The translations under genes and the position numbers were made by a program. From JAZDFC01 sp043808235 (GTDB taxonomy: Bacteria > Bacteroidota > Ignavibacteria > Ignavibacteriales > Melioribacteraceae), in NCBI GenBank assembly GCA_043808235.1, contig JAZDFC010000012.1, forward strand, positions 62,001 through 126,000: a stretch of DNA of 64,000 nt. Direction: 5' to 3'. The notes under the pieces were generated by a model that did not search any database, had not been told where the DNA came from, and was given only the letters and a program-made list of their open reading frames with translations. This document shows, in pieces, positions 35,096 to 44,661 of this stretch. The first letter of the stretch is position 1. The number at the start of each line of letters is the position of its first letter.

Positions 35096-36952
35096 CTATT
35101 TGATACAAATCATTTTCTTTATTAAAGTACAAACGCTACCGTCAATTTGTGATACGGATTGGAAAGAATAAAAATAAACGCCAGATGAGATCCCCACCGA
35201 GTCAAATTCAATTTGATAAATTCCAACTTGTCTTTCACTATAAACTAAAGTTGCGATCCTTTTTCCAAGAATATCGAAAATTTCTATTGTAACAAAACTT
35301 TGTTCCGGAATCCTATATTCGATTACAGTCGTAGGATTAAATGGATTTGGATAGTTCTGTGATAATTTATAACCAGGATTGGATTTTTGATCTTCCACTT
35401 CGGTTAATGCAAGCGAAGCTGCTGAAATTGTCTTCTTCTCTAAGAGTATCCGCGATACTGCCGGGATGATATTCGATGGTGAATCCATCCAATCAGATAT
35501 TTTTAAACCATAACACGGCCATGTGTATGCATCCGAAATAAAATTGGGTTTGCTCTCTTTATAATATGAAATTTCGGACCATACTTTATCTTCCGGAAGT
35601 AAACTTAGTTTGTAATTCTCACGTACGAAATTATCCTCACCCTGTATGTATGCAAAAGCAAGGTTTGCAACGACATTGTTTTTATCGGTGCCTTCCTCAA
35701 CCTCCAATTGCTGATTGTTAATGGCATTGTTGTAATAGCCCTCATGATAAATATAATTTCTTAAAAATGTATTATATGGACCATTCGTTCCCCAAACGAA
35801 ATCGACATTAGCGTACTCGGCGTAATTCCCTTCGAACAAATTATAATATGCAAAGTGACCGTGTACACTAAGAGATGCTTCATTCCAATTATCATCTGGC
35901 TTGTTGAAGGATGCATTATAACCAAATACATTCCCATTTGAACTTGACTGACAGAGCATTGAATGGCGCAAAGATTCGAAAATGTTATCTTCAATCAAGC
36001 AATCAGTAGCAGTTGAAACTAAAGTTGCCCCATACCCATTGCCACCCTCGCCGTAGTTATAGGCATGGTGAAAATAACATCCGCGTATCTCGATATTTTT
36101 ACTTTTTCGTATTTCTACATGATAGTTTGCACCCATGAATGTTTCAACGCCGCTTAGCCAGCAGTTATATGCATTGTAAAAAGTTATCAAAGCGTATCCA
36201 TTAACCGGCGGTGTATCTTCGCGTGTAATGTATAAATCTTCAATGCCGCAATTTTTTGCCGGGTTAATTTCTCTAACTAACAAATTCATTCCCCATTCAT
36301 CCTGAAGTGAGTAATCAAGTCTCACCGGTTCTTCAAAATATATTTTATTTCCTTCAATATACTTGAAGGTAAGCAACTGTGCTTTCTGATATTGTTTAAA
36401 ACCAATGTTGTCTTCGCCGAATACATCTTCACCATGATACAAATCCACTATTTCTGCATTATTAAAATCTGTAAGAATGCTCTCGCAAGAAACGAAATTT
36501 TGTCCCTTAACAATAGGTTCAGTAACTGCGATTTCTATCCCGGTTGAACCTGATATGAAAATACAGTCTGAAGATTGACTGGCGAGATTAAAAAATAATT
36601 TTGATTTATCGGAGCCTTCTCCCTTTAAAACGATTCCCGATGGTAAGACAATCTTGTTGTGAAATTTATACAATCCTTCCGGGAAAAATATTACATACTT
36701 TCCAGAAGATTCCGATTCATGGAATGCCCTATCAATAGCATTGTCGTAAAATTCACCATCTTCACTATTGTGATAAAAAGTTATATCAATTGCCTTTTCG
36801 AGCAAATGAGCTGGAATGCCCGAAATTGTACCGGAATTATTCCACGAAGTAATTCGTTCTTCAGGTATAACTCCACCGATTTGTGAGTAAGAATTTACAA
36901 TAGAGAATAGCAACAGGGGCAGCATTCTCAAGGTTAATTTAAATATTTTCAT
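35096..36952 (-). CDS. Secreted parallel beta-helix protein with type IX sorting domain
   Basis: 618 residues. A signal peptide (MKIFKLTLRMLPLLLFSIVNSYS) leads into a pectate-lyase-like parallel beta-helix (about 45-480). It opens with AIDRAFHESESSGKYVIFFPEGLYKFHNKIVLPSGIVLKGEGSDKS, the usual cap of Pectate_lyase_3-type proteins. Helical turns such as NIEIRGCYFHHAYNYGEGGNGYGATLVSTATDCLIEDNIFE follow. The C-terminal 85 residues are a sorting domain (LSQNYPNPFNPTTVIEY, IFDILGKRIATLV, GVYFYSF, KKMICIK). It likely acts on or binds polysaccharide outside the cell; the activity is not assignable. Confidence 0.82.
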   Translation of the reverse strand: MKIFKLTLRMLPLLLFSIVNSYSQIGGVIPEERITSWNNSGTISGIPAHLLEKAIDITFYHNSEDGEFYDNAIDRAFHESESSGKYVIFFPEGLYKFHNKIVLPSGIVLKGEGSDKSKLFFNLASQSSDCIFISGSTGIEIAVTEPIVKGQNFVSCESILTDFNNAEIVDLYHGEDVFGEDNIGFKQYQKAQLLTFKYIEGNKIYFEEPVRLDYSLQDEWGMNLLVREINPAKNCGIEDLYITREDTPPVNGYALITFYNAYNCWLSGVETFMGANYHVEIRKSKNIEIRGCYFHHAYNYGEGGNGYGATLVSTATDCLIEDNIFESLRHSMLCQSSSNGNVFGYNASFNKPDDNWNEASLSVHGHFAYYNLFEGNYAEYANVDFVWGTNGPYNTFLRNYIYHEGYYNNAINNQQLEVEEGTDKNNVVANLAFAYIQGEDNFVRENYKLSLLPEDKVWSEISYYKESKPNFISDAYTWPCYGLKISDWMDSPSNIIPAVSRILLEKKTISAASLALTEVEDQKSNPGYKLSQNYPNPFNPTTVIEYRIPEQSFVTIEIFDILGKRIATLVYSERQVGIYQIEFDSVGISSGVYFYSFQSVSQIDGSVCTLIKKMICIK

Positions 36953-37138
36953 TTTTCGAAATCCATTTCAATAACTTTCAATGATCAAGTAAGTCATTCC
37001 AATTCACAATTACAATAGAGCAATAGGAAGTAGTGACTCCTAACACATAGCAATTATCGAAAAATCAAAGGTCTATTTGAAGATTCTTTCTTAATTTTTA
37101 TTGATTTGGGAGTTGGATTCAATTAAATTTCAGATGTT

Positions 37139-37993
37139 ATGAAAATATTTTCGTTCGCAAAATTTACCGGTGCAGGTAACGATTTTGTCTTATTAGATAG
37201 ACAGTTAAATCCAAATTTGGAAGTGGATATGGAATTGATCCGCCAACTTTGTGATAGACGCTATGGTATTGGCGCTGACGGCGTTCTGATAATTGAAGAT
37301 ATTGAACGGATGAATTTTTCAGCTCTTTATTATAATGCCGATGGTACATCGGGTTCGTTATGTGCAAACGGGGCAAGATGTTCAATTGAATACGCAAGGC
37401 TCAGTAATCGAATTAAAGATGATGTCGCCACTTTCAAGTTCAATGGACAAAAATACTCGGGAAAGGTACTCTCCCCAGGATTTATTGAGTTAAAAATGCC
37501 GGCTCCAATGTTGCTGAGATATGATTTTAAAGTAAACTTATCGAATAATACGGTTAATTATTCTTTCGCTGAAACCGGTGCGCCTCATGCAGTAATAATG
37601 ATTAATGAATTGCTTGAAGATTTCTCAAATCCAAAATCTTTTTATACTAACCTGAATAAAGTACCGGTTAAGGAACTTGGAAGAGAAATTAGATATTCAC
37701 GGGAGTTTGCACCAAACGGTACTAATGTGGATTTTATTAAAATAGAAGATAACAAAATATTTATGCGGACGTATGAGCGAGGCGTTGAAGACGAAACGTT
37801 TGCGTGTGGTACAGGCGCCGTTGCTTGTGCAGTTATATCACATTTTAAAAATAATATCAAGCCGCCGATTGAAATTTTTACAAAAATGAATGAAAAATTT
37901 ATTGTAAATTTTGATGTCGCAGATAGACGAATTAAGAATCTTGTTCTGGCTGGTGCGGCAAACTTAGTTTTTTATGGTAAAATAACAATTTAA
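37139..37993 (+). CDS. dapF: Diaminopimelate epimerase
   Basis: 284 residues. Interconverts LL- and meso-diaminopimelate for lysine and peptidoglycan synthesis, using two cysteines as acid and base. Cys75 in GSLCANGARC and Cys223 in ETFACGTGAVAC are the catalytic pair. KFTGAGNDFVLLD at the start, DRRYGIGADGVL (39-50) and APNGTNVDFI are family signatures. The usual first motif is C-G-N-G; here the second residue is Ala. It heads a plus-strand run of housekeeping genes, with 15 bases to the next. Confidence 0.95.
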   Translation: MKIFSFAKFTGAGNDFVLLDRQLNPNLEVDMELIRQLCDRRYGIGADGVLIIEDIERMNFSALYYNADGTSGSLCANGARCSIEYARLSNRIKDDVATFKFNGQKYSGKVLSPGFIELKMPAPMLLRYDFKVNLSNNTVNYSFAETGAPHAVIMINELLEDFSNPKSFYTNLNKVPVKELGREIRYSREFAPNGTNVDFIKIEDNKIFMRTYERGVEDETFACGTGAVACAVISHFKNNIKPPIEIFTKMNEKFIVNFDVADRRIKNLVLAGAANLVFYGKITI

Positions 37994-38007
37994 TTATGGT
38001 GAAATAA

Positions 38008-38310
38008 ATGGCAAAAGTTATTTTCTCAATTAGCTATGATATTATTCCTGAAAAGCGCACCGATTACATGGATGTTATTCGAGAATTAAAAAATCTAGTG
38101 AAAGCCGAAGGATTGATAAACTATTCGGTTTATGAAAAGAAAAATCATAAAAATTCTTTCGAAGAAATATATACTTTCAATAGTCTTGAAGCATACGAAA
38201 ATTTTGAAGATGCGCAAAATGAGAGAATTGATATCCTGATGGATAAACTGTCGGATATGATAAAACAACAGTCCACTAATTATTCAACTCTCATCGAAGT
38301 AGAAAACTAA
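38008..38310 (+). CDS. Small ABM-like (dimeric alpha/beta barrel) protein
   Basis: 100 residues. The pattern VIFSISYDIIPEKRTDYMDVIRELKNLVKAEGLINYSVYEKKNHKNSFEEIYTFNSLEAYENFED resembles the antibiotic-biosynthesis-monooxygenase/dimeric alpha-beta-barrel fold, with strand, helix, strand and an E.Y.F strand. Members range from monooxygenases to heme-handling and structural proteins. No active-site residues can be assigned. It lies 15 bases behind dapF and probably shares its transcript. Confidence 0.55.
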   Translation: MAKVIFSISYDIIPEKRTDYMDVIRELKNLVKAEGLINYSVYEKKNHKNSFEEIYTFNSLEAYENFEDAQNERIDILMDKLSDMIKQQSTNYSTLIEVEN

Positions 38311-38362
38311 TTTTATTTTTTCATTAGTACAATTCTCACATTCAACATTTCATAGATGAAAT

Positions 38363-39403
38363 ATGTACGAATATATTGGCGCAATACATATTCATTCTGT
38401 TTTTTCCGACGGTTCGGGGAAGGTCGAAGAAATTGCAGGGTTCGCTGACGAAGTTGGCCTCGACTTTATAATACTCACCGATCATAATACATTACGTGCA
38501 TTAAAAGAGAATTATGAGAAATGGTACGGTAAATGTTTGGTTCTTGTCGGTTGCGAAATAAATGACCGGGAAAATCTAAATCATTATCTCGCGTTCAGAA
38601 TTAACGATACCATTTCCACACGCATTCCCGCAATTGAATATGTGAAGAAAGTAAAAGAGGCAGGTGGCATAGGATTCCTTGCGCATCCGCATGAAAAAAG
38701 GTCTTCGCTTAAAGAACATCCGCCGTATCCATGGACAGCCTGGGAAAGTGAGGATTTTACCGGTATTGAAATTTGGAATCATATGTCCGAATGGATTGAA
38801 GGACTTACCGAACAAAACAAATACAATTACTTTGTTCATCCTTTAAAGACTATAGACAAACCTATGTCCGAAACATTAGAAGTTTGGGATAAACTCAGTC
38901 TAAAACGAAAAATTGTTGGTATTGGCGGTATTGACGCGCATGCTCATAAGATAAATATCTTCGGCTTTTTTGATGTGGAGGTTTTTCCATACAAAGTGCT
39001 ATTTAAATCTGTTCGGACACATGTACTTACTGACCAAAAAATTATTCCAGGTAATGATGTTGAAACATCAAAGAATCTCATTTATAAAGCGCTGGAAGAT
39101 GGGAGGTGTTTTGTTTCTAATTACTATCATGGTGATGCTACCGGATTTCGTTTTTTTGCAGAATCAAACGGTAAGATATACCAGATGGGTGATAAAGTTG
39201 ATTCTTCGAATAAATGCAAATTACGAGTTATTTTACCAAATATTAGCGGTAAAATAAAACTTATCCACAATGGAGAGCATGTTAGTTCGCTTGAGAATGT
39301 TGATGCTGAGTTTATTGTAGAAAAAGAAGGTATTTACCGTGTTGAAGTTTATTTGGACGGCAAAGCGTGGATATTTTCTAATCATATTAGGATTGGTATT
39401 TAA
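38363..39403 (+). CDS. PHP-domain metal-dependent phosphoesterase
   Basis: 346 residues. The PHP signature is clear: AIHIHSVFSDGSG (metal-binding His pair, residues 8-20), ILTDHNT (37-43), LVGCEIN (about 60), FLAHPHEKRS (about 107) and GGIDAHAH (about 193). PHP enzymes hydrolyse phosphate esters such as nucleotides, nucleic acid ends or histidinol phosphate. The C-terminal third (from about 235) is a beta domain ('RFFAESNGKIYQMGDK') seen in several PHP proteins. The exact substrate is unknown. Confidence 0.88.
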   Translation: MYEYIGAIHIHSVFSDGSGKVEEIAGFADEVGLDFIILTDHNTLRALKENYEKWYGKCLVLVGCEINDRENLNHYLAFRINDTISTRIPAIEYVKKVKEAGGIGFLAHPHEKRSSLKEHPPYPWTAWESEDFTGIEIWNHMSEWIEGLTEQNKYNYFVHPLKTIDKPMSETLEVWDKLSLKRKIVGIGGIDAHAHKINIFGFFDVEVFPYKVLFKSVRTHVLTDQKIIPGNDVETSKNLIYKALEDGRCFVSNYYHGDATGFRFFAESNGKIYQMGDKVDSSNKCKLRVILPNISGKIKLIHNGEHVSSLENVDAEFIVEKEGIYRVEVYLDGKAWIFSNHIRIGI

Positions 39404-39459
39404 TATTTTTTAAATTAGCACGCCAAATTTTAAGATATTCCACTTTTCAGGAGAAAGAT

Positions 39460-40152
39460 GTGTTAGCAAAAAAGAAAAAATTATCTAAAAAACAAATTAA
39501 AGAAGACAAATTAGTAACTTCCTTTTACAATACTAAAGAATTTTACGAGAAGTATAAGTCGAAAATTTTTATGATTGTTGGTGCTATTGCCGTTGTTGTT
39601 ATAGCAATTGTTCTTTATAGGAATAAAATCGCCGATGATAATATGAACGCCGCAACAAAATTATCCGAAGTTATGTCATTATATGAATCGGGTTTATATA
39701 AAGAAGCAATTGAAGGACAGCCAGGTACAAAAGTAATGGGATTGGCAAAGATTGCAGATGAGTACGGCAGTTCGGAAAATGGAGAATTAGCTAAAATATA
39801 TGCCGCTAATTCATATTACTACCTTGGTAAAATAGATCAGGCTCTTGAATTTTACGATGATTACTCCGGTAGTAACGCTCAGTTAAAAGCTACGGCTCTT
39901 GCCGGGCAGGCGAATTGTTTTGAAAATAAAAAAGACTACGAAGAAGCTGCAAAATATTTTTATGAAGCTTCGTTTGTTGATGAATTAAATCCACTTAATG
40001 CAGAATACTTACTTAAAGCAGGCATTAACTACCTTAATCTGAAGAATAACGAAGAAGCTAAAAAAACATTCGAATTGATTAAGGAAAAATACCCGAAAGC
40101 GCCTGTTATAGCCGACGTTGAACGATATTTAGCATTAGTAAATCTTGGTTAG
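39460..40152 (+). CDS. Membrane-anchored tetratricopeptide-repeat protein
   Basis: 230 residues from GTG 39460 with CAGGAG upstream. A lysine-rich cytosolic head (KKKKLSKKQIKEDK), one membrane span (IFMIVGAIAVVVIAIVLYR, about 36-54) and then TPR-type helical repeats (AKIYAANSYYYLGKIDQALEFYDDY, ATALAGQANCFENKKDYEEAAKYF, NAEYLLKAGINYLNLKNNEEAKKTFELI) give the YfgM-like layout of a membrane-tethered TPR factor. Those proteins assist envelope protein biogenesis; the role here is by analogy only. It precedes efp by 73 bases. Confidence 0.78.
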   Translation: MLAKKKKLSKKQIKEDKLVTSFYNTKEFYEKYKSKIFMIVGAIAVVVIAIVLYRNKIADDNMNAATKLSEVMSLYESGLYKEAIEGQPGTKVMGLAKIADEYGSSENGELAKIYAANSYYYLGKIDQALEFYDDYSGSNAQLKATALAGQANCFENKKDYEEAAKYFYEASFVDELNPLNAEYLLKAGINYLNLKNNEEAKKTFELIKEKYPKAPVIADVERYLALVNLG

Positions 40153-40225
40153 TAAACTTGTTTTACAAACCTGATTTAAAAACCTGTAACCATATTTTAT
40201 ATTAACTAAAGTTTAGAGTTATATA

Positions 40226-40792
40226 ATGGCTGATACCTCCGATCTCAGAAATGGATTGATTATTCGTTTTAAAAACGATTTATATACCGTCATTGAATTC
40301 CAACATGTAAAACCCGGGAAGGGTGGGGCATTTGTTCGAACAATGGTTAAAAATCTTCGTACCGGGAAGGTTTTAGACAATACTTTTAGATCCGGCGAAA
40401 CAATTGAAATCGTTCGTGTTGAAAGAAGGAAATTACAATTTTTATTCAAGGAACACGGCGGATTGGTTCTTATGGATAACGAAACATATGAGCAGTTGAC
40501 GGTTGCTCGCGAATTATTTAACGATGGTGATCTTTATTTGAAAGAAGGCGAAGAAGTAGATATTTTATTTGATGACGGCGATAATATAATCACTGTTGAA
40601 ATACCAATATTTGTAAATTTAAAAGTTGTTGAAACCGAACCGGGATTTAAAGGCGATACCGCAACAAATACTCTAAAGCCTGCAAAGATGGAAACCGGTG
40701 TAAATGTAAATGTTCCGTTGTTTGTTGTTGAAGGCGATTTAATTAGGATTGATACGCGGACAGGTGCATATGTTGAACGAGTTAAAAATTAA
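40226..40792 (+). CDS. efp: Translation elongation factor P
   Basis: 188 residues. Relieves ribosome stalling at proline runs. The tip loop KPGKGGAF carries Lys32, equivalent to the lysine modified by EpmA/EpmB in E. coli; the arginine-type tip is absent. The family pattern continues with RTMVKNLRTGKVLDNTF, YLYxx-like blocks, VVETEPGFKGDTATNTLKPAKMETG and the C-terminal GDLIRIDTRTGAYVERV. The order efp - accB - accC is conserved in many bacteria. Confidence 0.96.
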   Translation: MADTSDLRNGLIIRFKNDLYTVIEFQHVKPGKGGAFVRTMVKNLRTGKVLDNTFRSGETIEIVRVERRKLQFLFKEHGGLVLMDNETYEQLTVARELFNDGDLYLKEGEEVDILFDDGDNIITVEIPIFVNLKVVETEPGFKGDTATNTLKPAKMETGVNVNVPLFVVEGDLIRIDTRTGAYVERVKN

Positions 40793-40807
40793 TTAAATAA
40801 GAACGAC

Positions 40808-41278
40808 ATGGATCTAAATTTACTTAAGAAACTTATTAAACTCGTTGAGAGCAGCGACATCTCGGAATTTTCGGTGCAAGAGGGTGACCTCAAAGTAAGG
40901 ATATCGAAAAATTCAAAATCCCCGGCTGTGTTTCAACCATTCGAAACAAAATACTATTCCCCGCAAGTTGCACACGAGGCTGTTCAACAAAACATAAATA
41001 TTGAAGCCAAAGCTGAAATAGAAACACAGAAATCGAACTTGCACGAAATAAAATCTCCTATTGTTGGTACTTTCTACCGTGCACCTGCACCCGATGCCGA
41101 TCCTTATGTTCAAATCGGCGATACTATTTTACCGGGCACTGTTCTTTGCATTGTAGAAGCGATGAAATTGATGAACGAGATTGAATCCGACTTGGGTGGT
41201 AAAATCGTAAAGATACTTGTCGAAAATGCTACACCTGTCGAGTATAACCAGCCGTTATTCTTGATTGAACAAGTTTAA
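40808..41278 (+). CDS. accB: Biotin carboxyl carrier protein of acetyl-CoA carboxylase
   Basis: 156 residues. Carries the biotin that AccC carboxylates and the transcarboxylase uses to make malonyl-CoA. The N-terminal helix contains MDLNLLKKLIKLVESSDISEF. A linker of about 40 residues is followed by the biotinyl domain with VEAMKLMNEIES (biotinylated Lys120). It lies 15 bases behind efp and 25 before accC. Confidence 0.95.
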   Translation: MDLNLLKKLIKLVESSDISEFSVQEGDLKVRISKNSKSPAVFQPFETKYYSPQVAHEAVQQNINIEAKAEIETQKSNLHEIKSPIVGTFYRAPAPDADPYVQIGDTILPGTVLCIVEAMKLMNEIESDLGGKIVKILVENATPVEYNQPLFLIEQV

Positions 41279-41303
41279 AACTTAATAAGGATCAGAGGCA
41301 CTA

Positions 41304-42656
41304 TTGTTCAAAAAAATCCTTATTGCAAATCGCGGCGAAATCGCTTTACGGGTAATACGCACTTGCAAGGAATTAGGGATAAAAACCGTATCGGTTTATT
41401 CTGAAGCCGACCGTGATTCACTTCATGTGATACTGGCGGATGAAGCGGTTTGTATCGGACCTCCTCCAAGTAAAGAAAGCTACCTCAAAATCCCAAGTAT
41501 AATTTCAGCTGCCGAAATAACCGGCGCTGATGCAATCCATCCTGGATACGGTTTTCTTGCAGAGAATTCGGATTTTTCGGAGATTTGTTCTATATCTAAC
41601 ATTAAATTTATTGGACCTTCCCCGGATATGATTCGCAACATGGGCGATAAAGCATTCGCAAAGCAAACCATGAAGTCATGCGGTGTTCCTGTAGTGCCCG
41701 GGAGCGAAGGTATCGTCAATTCGATTGATGAAGCAAAGAAAATTGCTGGAGAAATCGGTTACCCCGTAATGCTTAAAGCCTCGGCTGGCGGCGGCGGTAA
41801 GGGAATGAGAATCGTTTGGGAAGAAAACGGAATTGAAAAAGCTTTCCAAACCGCGAGTTCGGAATCACAAGCTGCATTTGGCAATGGTGATTTGTACGTT
41901 GAAAAGTATATCGAAAATCCCCGCCATGTTGAGATTCAAATTATTGGAGATCAATTTGGAAATGTTTATCATTACGGAGAGAGAGATTGTTCTATTCAGA
42001 GGCGTCATCAAAAATTGATTGAAGAATCGCCTTCACCCGTCGTTACTGAAGAAGTTAGAAAAAAGATGGGAGAAGCGGCAATACTCGGCGCTAAAGCAGT
42101 TAATTATGAAGGAGCCGGAACGGTTGAGTTTCTTGTAGATAAACATCTTAATTTTTATTTCATTGAAATGAATACTCGAATCCAGGTGGAGCATCCCGTA
42201 ACTGAAATGGTTTGGAATCTTGATCTTATCAAACAACAAATACTTGTTGCTGCAGGCGAACAGATTGAGGACCTCCCCACTATTGCGAGAGGACACAGTT
42301 TTGAATTCAGAATCAACGCCGAGGATCCGGAAAAAGATTTTAGGCCTTCGCCCGGTACTATTGAATATCTTCATTTCCCGGGAGGTTTTGGAATTAGAAT
42401 TGATTCACATGTTTATAATCAATACCAGATTCCACCTTACTACGATTCGTTGATTGCAAAATTAATTGTATGGGGAACAGACAGGAGACATGCCATCGCG
42501 CGGGCGAAAAGGGCTTTCGAGGAATTTCAGATTGAAGGAATTAAAACTACAATTCCATTCCATATGAAAGTACTTGAGAATGAGAAATTTATTAATTCTG
42601 ATTACGATACATCATTCATAGATCAATTTTTAAATAACAATAAGGAGAAAAAATGA
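41304..42656 (+). CDS. accC: Biotin carboxylase subunit of acetyl-CoA carboxylase
   Basis: 450 residues from TTG 41304. ATP-dependent carboxylation of biotin on AccB. Signatures: FKKILIANRGEIALRVIRTCKELGI at the start, the ATP-grasp loop MLKASAGGGGKGMRIVW, ERDCSIQRRHQKLIEESPSP, EMNTRIQVEHPVTEMV (catalytic Glu/Arg) and FEFRINAEDPEKDFRPSPG. The stop overlaps the gcvH start by 4 bases. Confidence 0.97.
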   Translation: MFKKILIANRGEIALRVIRTCKELGIKTVSVYSEADRDSLHVILADEAVCIGPPPSKESYLKIPSIISAAEITGADAIHPGYGFLAENSDFSEICSISNIKFIGPSPDMIRNMGDKAFAKQTMKSCGVPVVPGSEGIVNSIDEAKKIAGEIGYPVMLKASAGGGGKGMRIVWEENGIEKAFQTASSESQAAFGNGDLYVEKYIENPRHVEIQIIGDQFGNVYHYGERDCSIQRRHQKLIEESPSPVVTEEVRKKMGEAAILGAKAVNYEGAGTVEFLVDKHLNFYFIEMNTRIQVEHPVTEMVWNLDLIKQQILVAAGEQIEDLPTIARGHSFEFRINAEDPEKDFRPSPGTIEYLHFPGGFGIRIDSHVYNQYQIPPYYDSLIAKLIVWGTDRRHAIARAKRAFEEFQIEGIKTTIPFHMKVLENEKFINSDYDTSFIDQFLNNNKEKK

Positions 42657-43033
42657 ACGTTCCAGAAGGTTTGAAATACACTACGGATCATGAATGGATC
42701 AAAGTTGATGGAAATACCGGTACAATCGGTATCACTGATTTTGCTCAAGGTGAATTAGGTGATATCGTATTCGTCGATATTTCTTCTACACTTAGTGAAA
42801 TAACGGCCGGTCAAACATTCGGTACAATTGAAGCTGTTAAAACAGTTAGTGATCTTTACGCACCATGTACCGGAAAAGTTCTTGAAATTAATCATAAACT
42901 CGAAGCGGAACCTCAAGTTATTAATTCCGATCCATTTGGTGAAGGCTGGCTTATTAAAATAGAGATCGCAAATCCGGCAGAGCTTGATGAGCTTCTTGAT
43001 AGTGAAGCTTACAAAGCTCAAATCGGTCAGTAA
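42653..43033 (+). CDS. gcvH: Glycine cleavage system H protein
   Basis: 126 residues. Lipoyl carrier shuttling the aminomethyl group between the P, T and L proteins. Motifs: LKYTTDHEWIKVDG (7-20), GITDFAQGELGDIVFVDI (26-43) and the lipoylation site GTIEAVKTVSDLYAP with Lys63. Unusually, it is coupled by a 4-base overlap to accC rather than placed with other gcv genes. H protein can also serve as a lipoyl donor, so a role beyond glycine cleavage is possible. Confidence 0.96.
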   Translation: MNVPEGLKYTTDHEWIKVDGNTGTIGITDFAQGELGDIVFVDISSTLSEITAGQTFGTIEAVKTVSDLYAPCTGKVLEINHKLEAEPQVINSDPFGEGWLIKIEIANPAELDELLDSEAYKAQIGQ

Positions 43034-43119
43034 CTGAATAAAAATTTTCATAAATAGAATTCGGGAAGCTTAACCTTTCCGAGTAAAAAATTTCATAGTC
43101 TTACTATAATCGAGATTTA

Positions 43120-44661
43120 ATGCGTCACGATGAAACAATTCTAATACTTGATTTTGGTTCTCAATATACTCAATTGATTGCCCGCAGAGTTAGGGAACAA
43201 AAAGTCTATTCCGAAATTCATCCACATGATTTTAACATTACCGAAATAAAAAATCTGAATCCGAAAGGAATTATTCTTTCGGGCGGGCCGATGTCTGCTT
43301 ACGAAGAAGATTCACCCCAAGTTTCATCCGAAATATTCGAAATGGGAATTCCAATTCTTGGAATTTGTTACGGCCTTCAGTTGATCACAAGAAATTTTAA
43401 CGGTGTTGTAGAGCCTGCGGAAAGTAGGGAATACGGACGCGCTGAGTTACATATTCATGATTCAACCTCATTATTGAAAGAGGTTTCCGATAAATCGATT
43501 GTTTGGATGAGTCACGGAGATTTAGTTACCGCCCCTCCTCAAGGTTTTAGTGTAATAGCTAACAGCGAAAACTCTCCCGTTTGCGCGATAGCTAATTTAA
43601 AACGGAAAATTTATGGTGTTCAATTCCATCCTGAAGTTGCGCATACCAAAGAAGGTAAAAAGATAATTCAAAATTTCCTCTTCAGAATTTGCGAATGCAG
43701 AGGCGATTGGACCCCGGTAAATTTTATTAGTAATTCTGTCGCAGAAATAAAATTAAAAGTTGGTTCGGGCAAAGCCATTTGTGCATTAAGCGGTGGAGTT
43801 GATTCATCTGTTGCTGCATTATTGATGCATGAGGCTGTCCGTGATAATCTTGTCTGTATTCACGTAGATACAGGCTTGATGCGGAAAGACGAGAGCGCTC
43901 TGATAGTAAAGATGTTTCAAGAAAATTATAAACTTCATATAATTCATATCGACGCTGAAGAGAAGTTTTTATCCCGTTTGAAGGATGTTACCGATCCGGA
44001 GAAGAAGAGAAAAATAATCGGCAACACTTTCATCGAGATTTTCGAAGAAGAGGCTAATAAAATCCAGAACGTTGAATACCTTATACAAGGTACACTTTAT
44101 CCCGATGTTATTGAATCCGTGAGAGTGAAAGGTGTTTCTGCTACAATCAAAACTCATCATAACGTTGGCGGACTCCCGGAAAAAATGAAACTCAAATTGA
44201 TCGAACCGTTTAGGGAATTATTTAAAGATGAAGTACGTGCGATTGGCAAAGAATTAAAATTGCCGGATTGGTTTATTCAGCGGCATCCATTCCCCGGACC
44301 GGGATTAGCTGTTCGCGTTCTCGGTGAAATAACGAAAGACCGGCTTGACATACTTCGCGAAGCGGATAATATCTTTATCTCTGAAATGAAAGAAGCAAAT
44401 ATTTACGATGAAATCTGGCAGGCATTTGCGGTTTTACTGCCGATACAAACCGTGGGAGTAATGGGCGATCAGCGTACGTACGAAAATGTTGTTGCGCTTA
44501 GGGCCGTTACATCCACTGATGGAATGACTGCAGATTGGTACCGGTTTAATCCCGACTTTCTTGAAACTGTTTCCAACAAAATAATCCGTAATGTTAAAGG
44601 TGTAAATAGAGTTGTTTTAGATATTAGTTCCAAACCTCCTTCCACTATCGAATGGGAATAA
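43120..44661 (+). CDS. guaA: GMP synthase (glutamine-hydrolysing)
   Basis: 513 residues; converts XMP to GMP. The class I amidotransferase half has ILDFGSQYTQLIARRVRE (7-24), the nucleophile Cys in GICYGLQL (about 82) and the His/Glu of GVQFHPEVAHT. The ATP-pyrophosphatase half has ALSGGVDSSVAA. The C-terminal dimer domain ends in the usual RVVLDISSKPPSTIEWE. Length and ends are canonical. The last 10 bases overlap the following TPR gene. Confidence 0.98.
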   Translation: MRHDETILILDFGSQYTQLIARRVREQKVYSEIHPHDFNITEIKNLNPKGIILSGGPMSAYEEDSPQVSSEIFEMGIPILGICYGLQLITRNFNGVVEPAESREYGRAELHIHDSTSLLKEVSDKSIVWMSHGDLVTAPPQGFSVIANSENSPVCAIANLKRKIYGVQFHPEVAHTKEGKKIIQNFLFRICECRGDWTPVNFISNSVAEIKLKVGSGKAICALSGGVDSSVAALLMHEAVRDNLVCIHVDTGLMRKDESALIVKMFQENYKLHIIHIDAEEKFLSRLKDVTDPEKKRKIIGNTFIEIFEEEANKIQNVEYLIQGTLYPDVIESVRVKGVSATIKTHHNVGGLPEKMKLKLIEPFRELFKDEVRAIGKELKLPDWFIQRHPFPGPGLAVRVLGEITKDRLDILREADNIFISEMKEANIYDEIWQAFAVLLPIQTVGVMGDQRTYENVVALRAVTSTDGMTADWYRFNPDFLETVSNKIIRNVKGVNRVVLDISSKPPSTIEWE

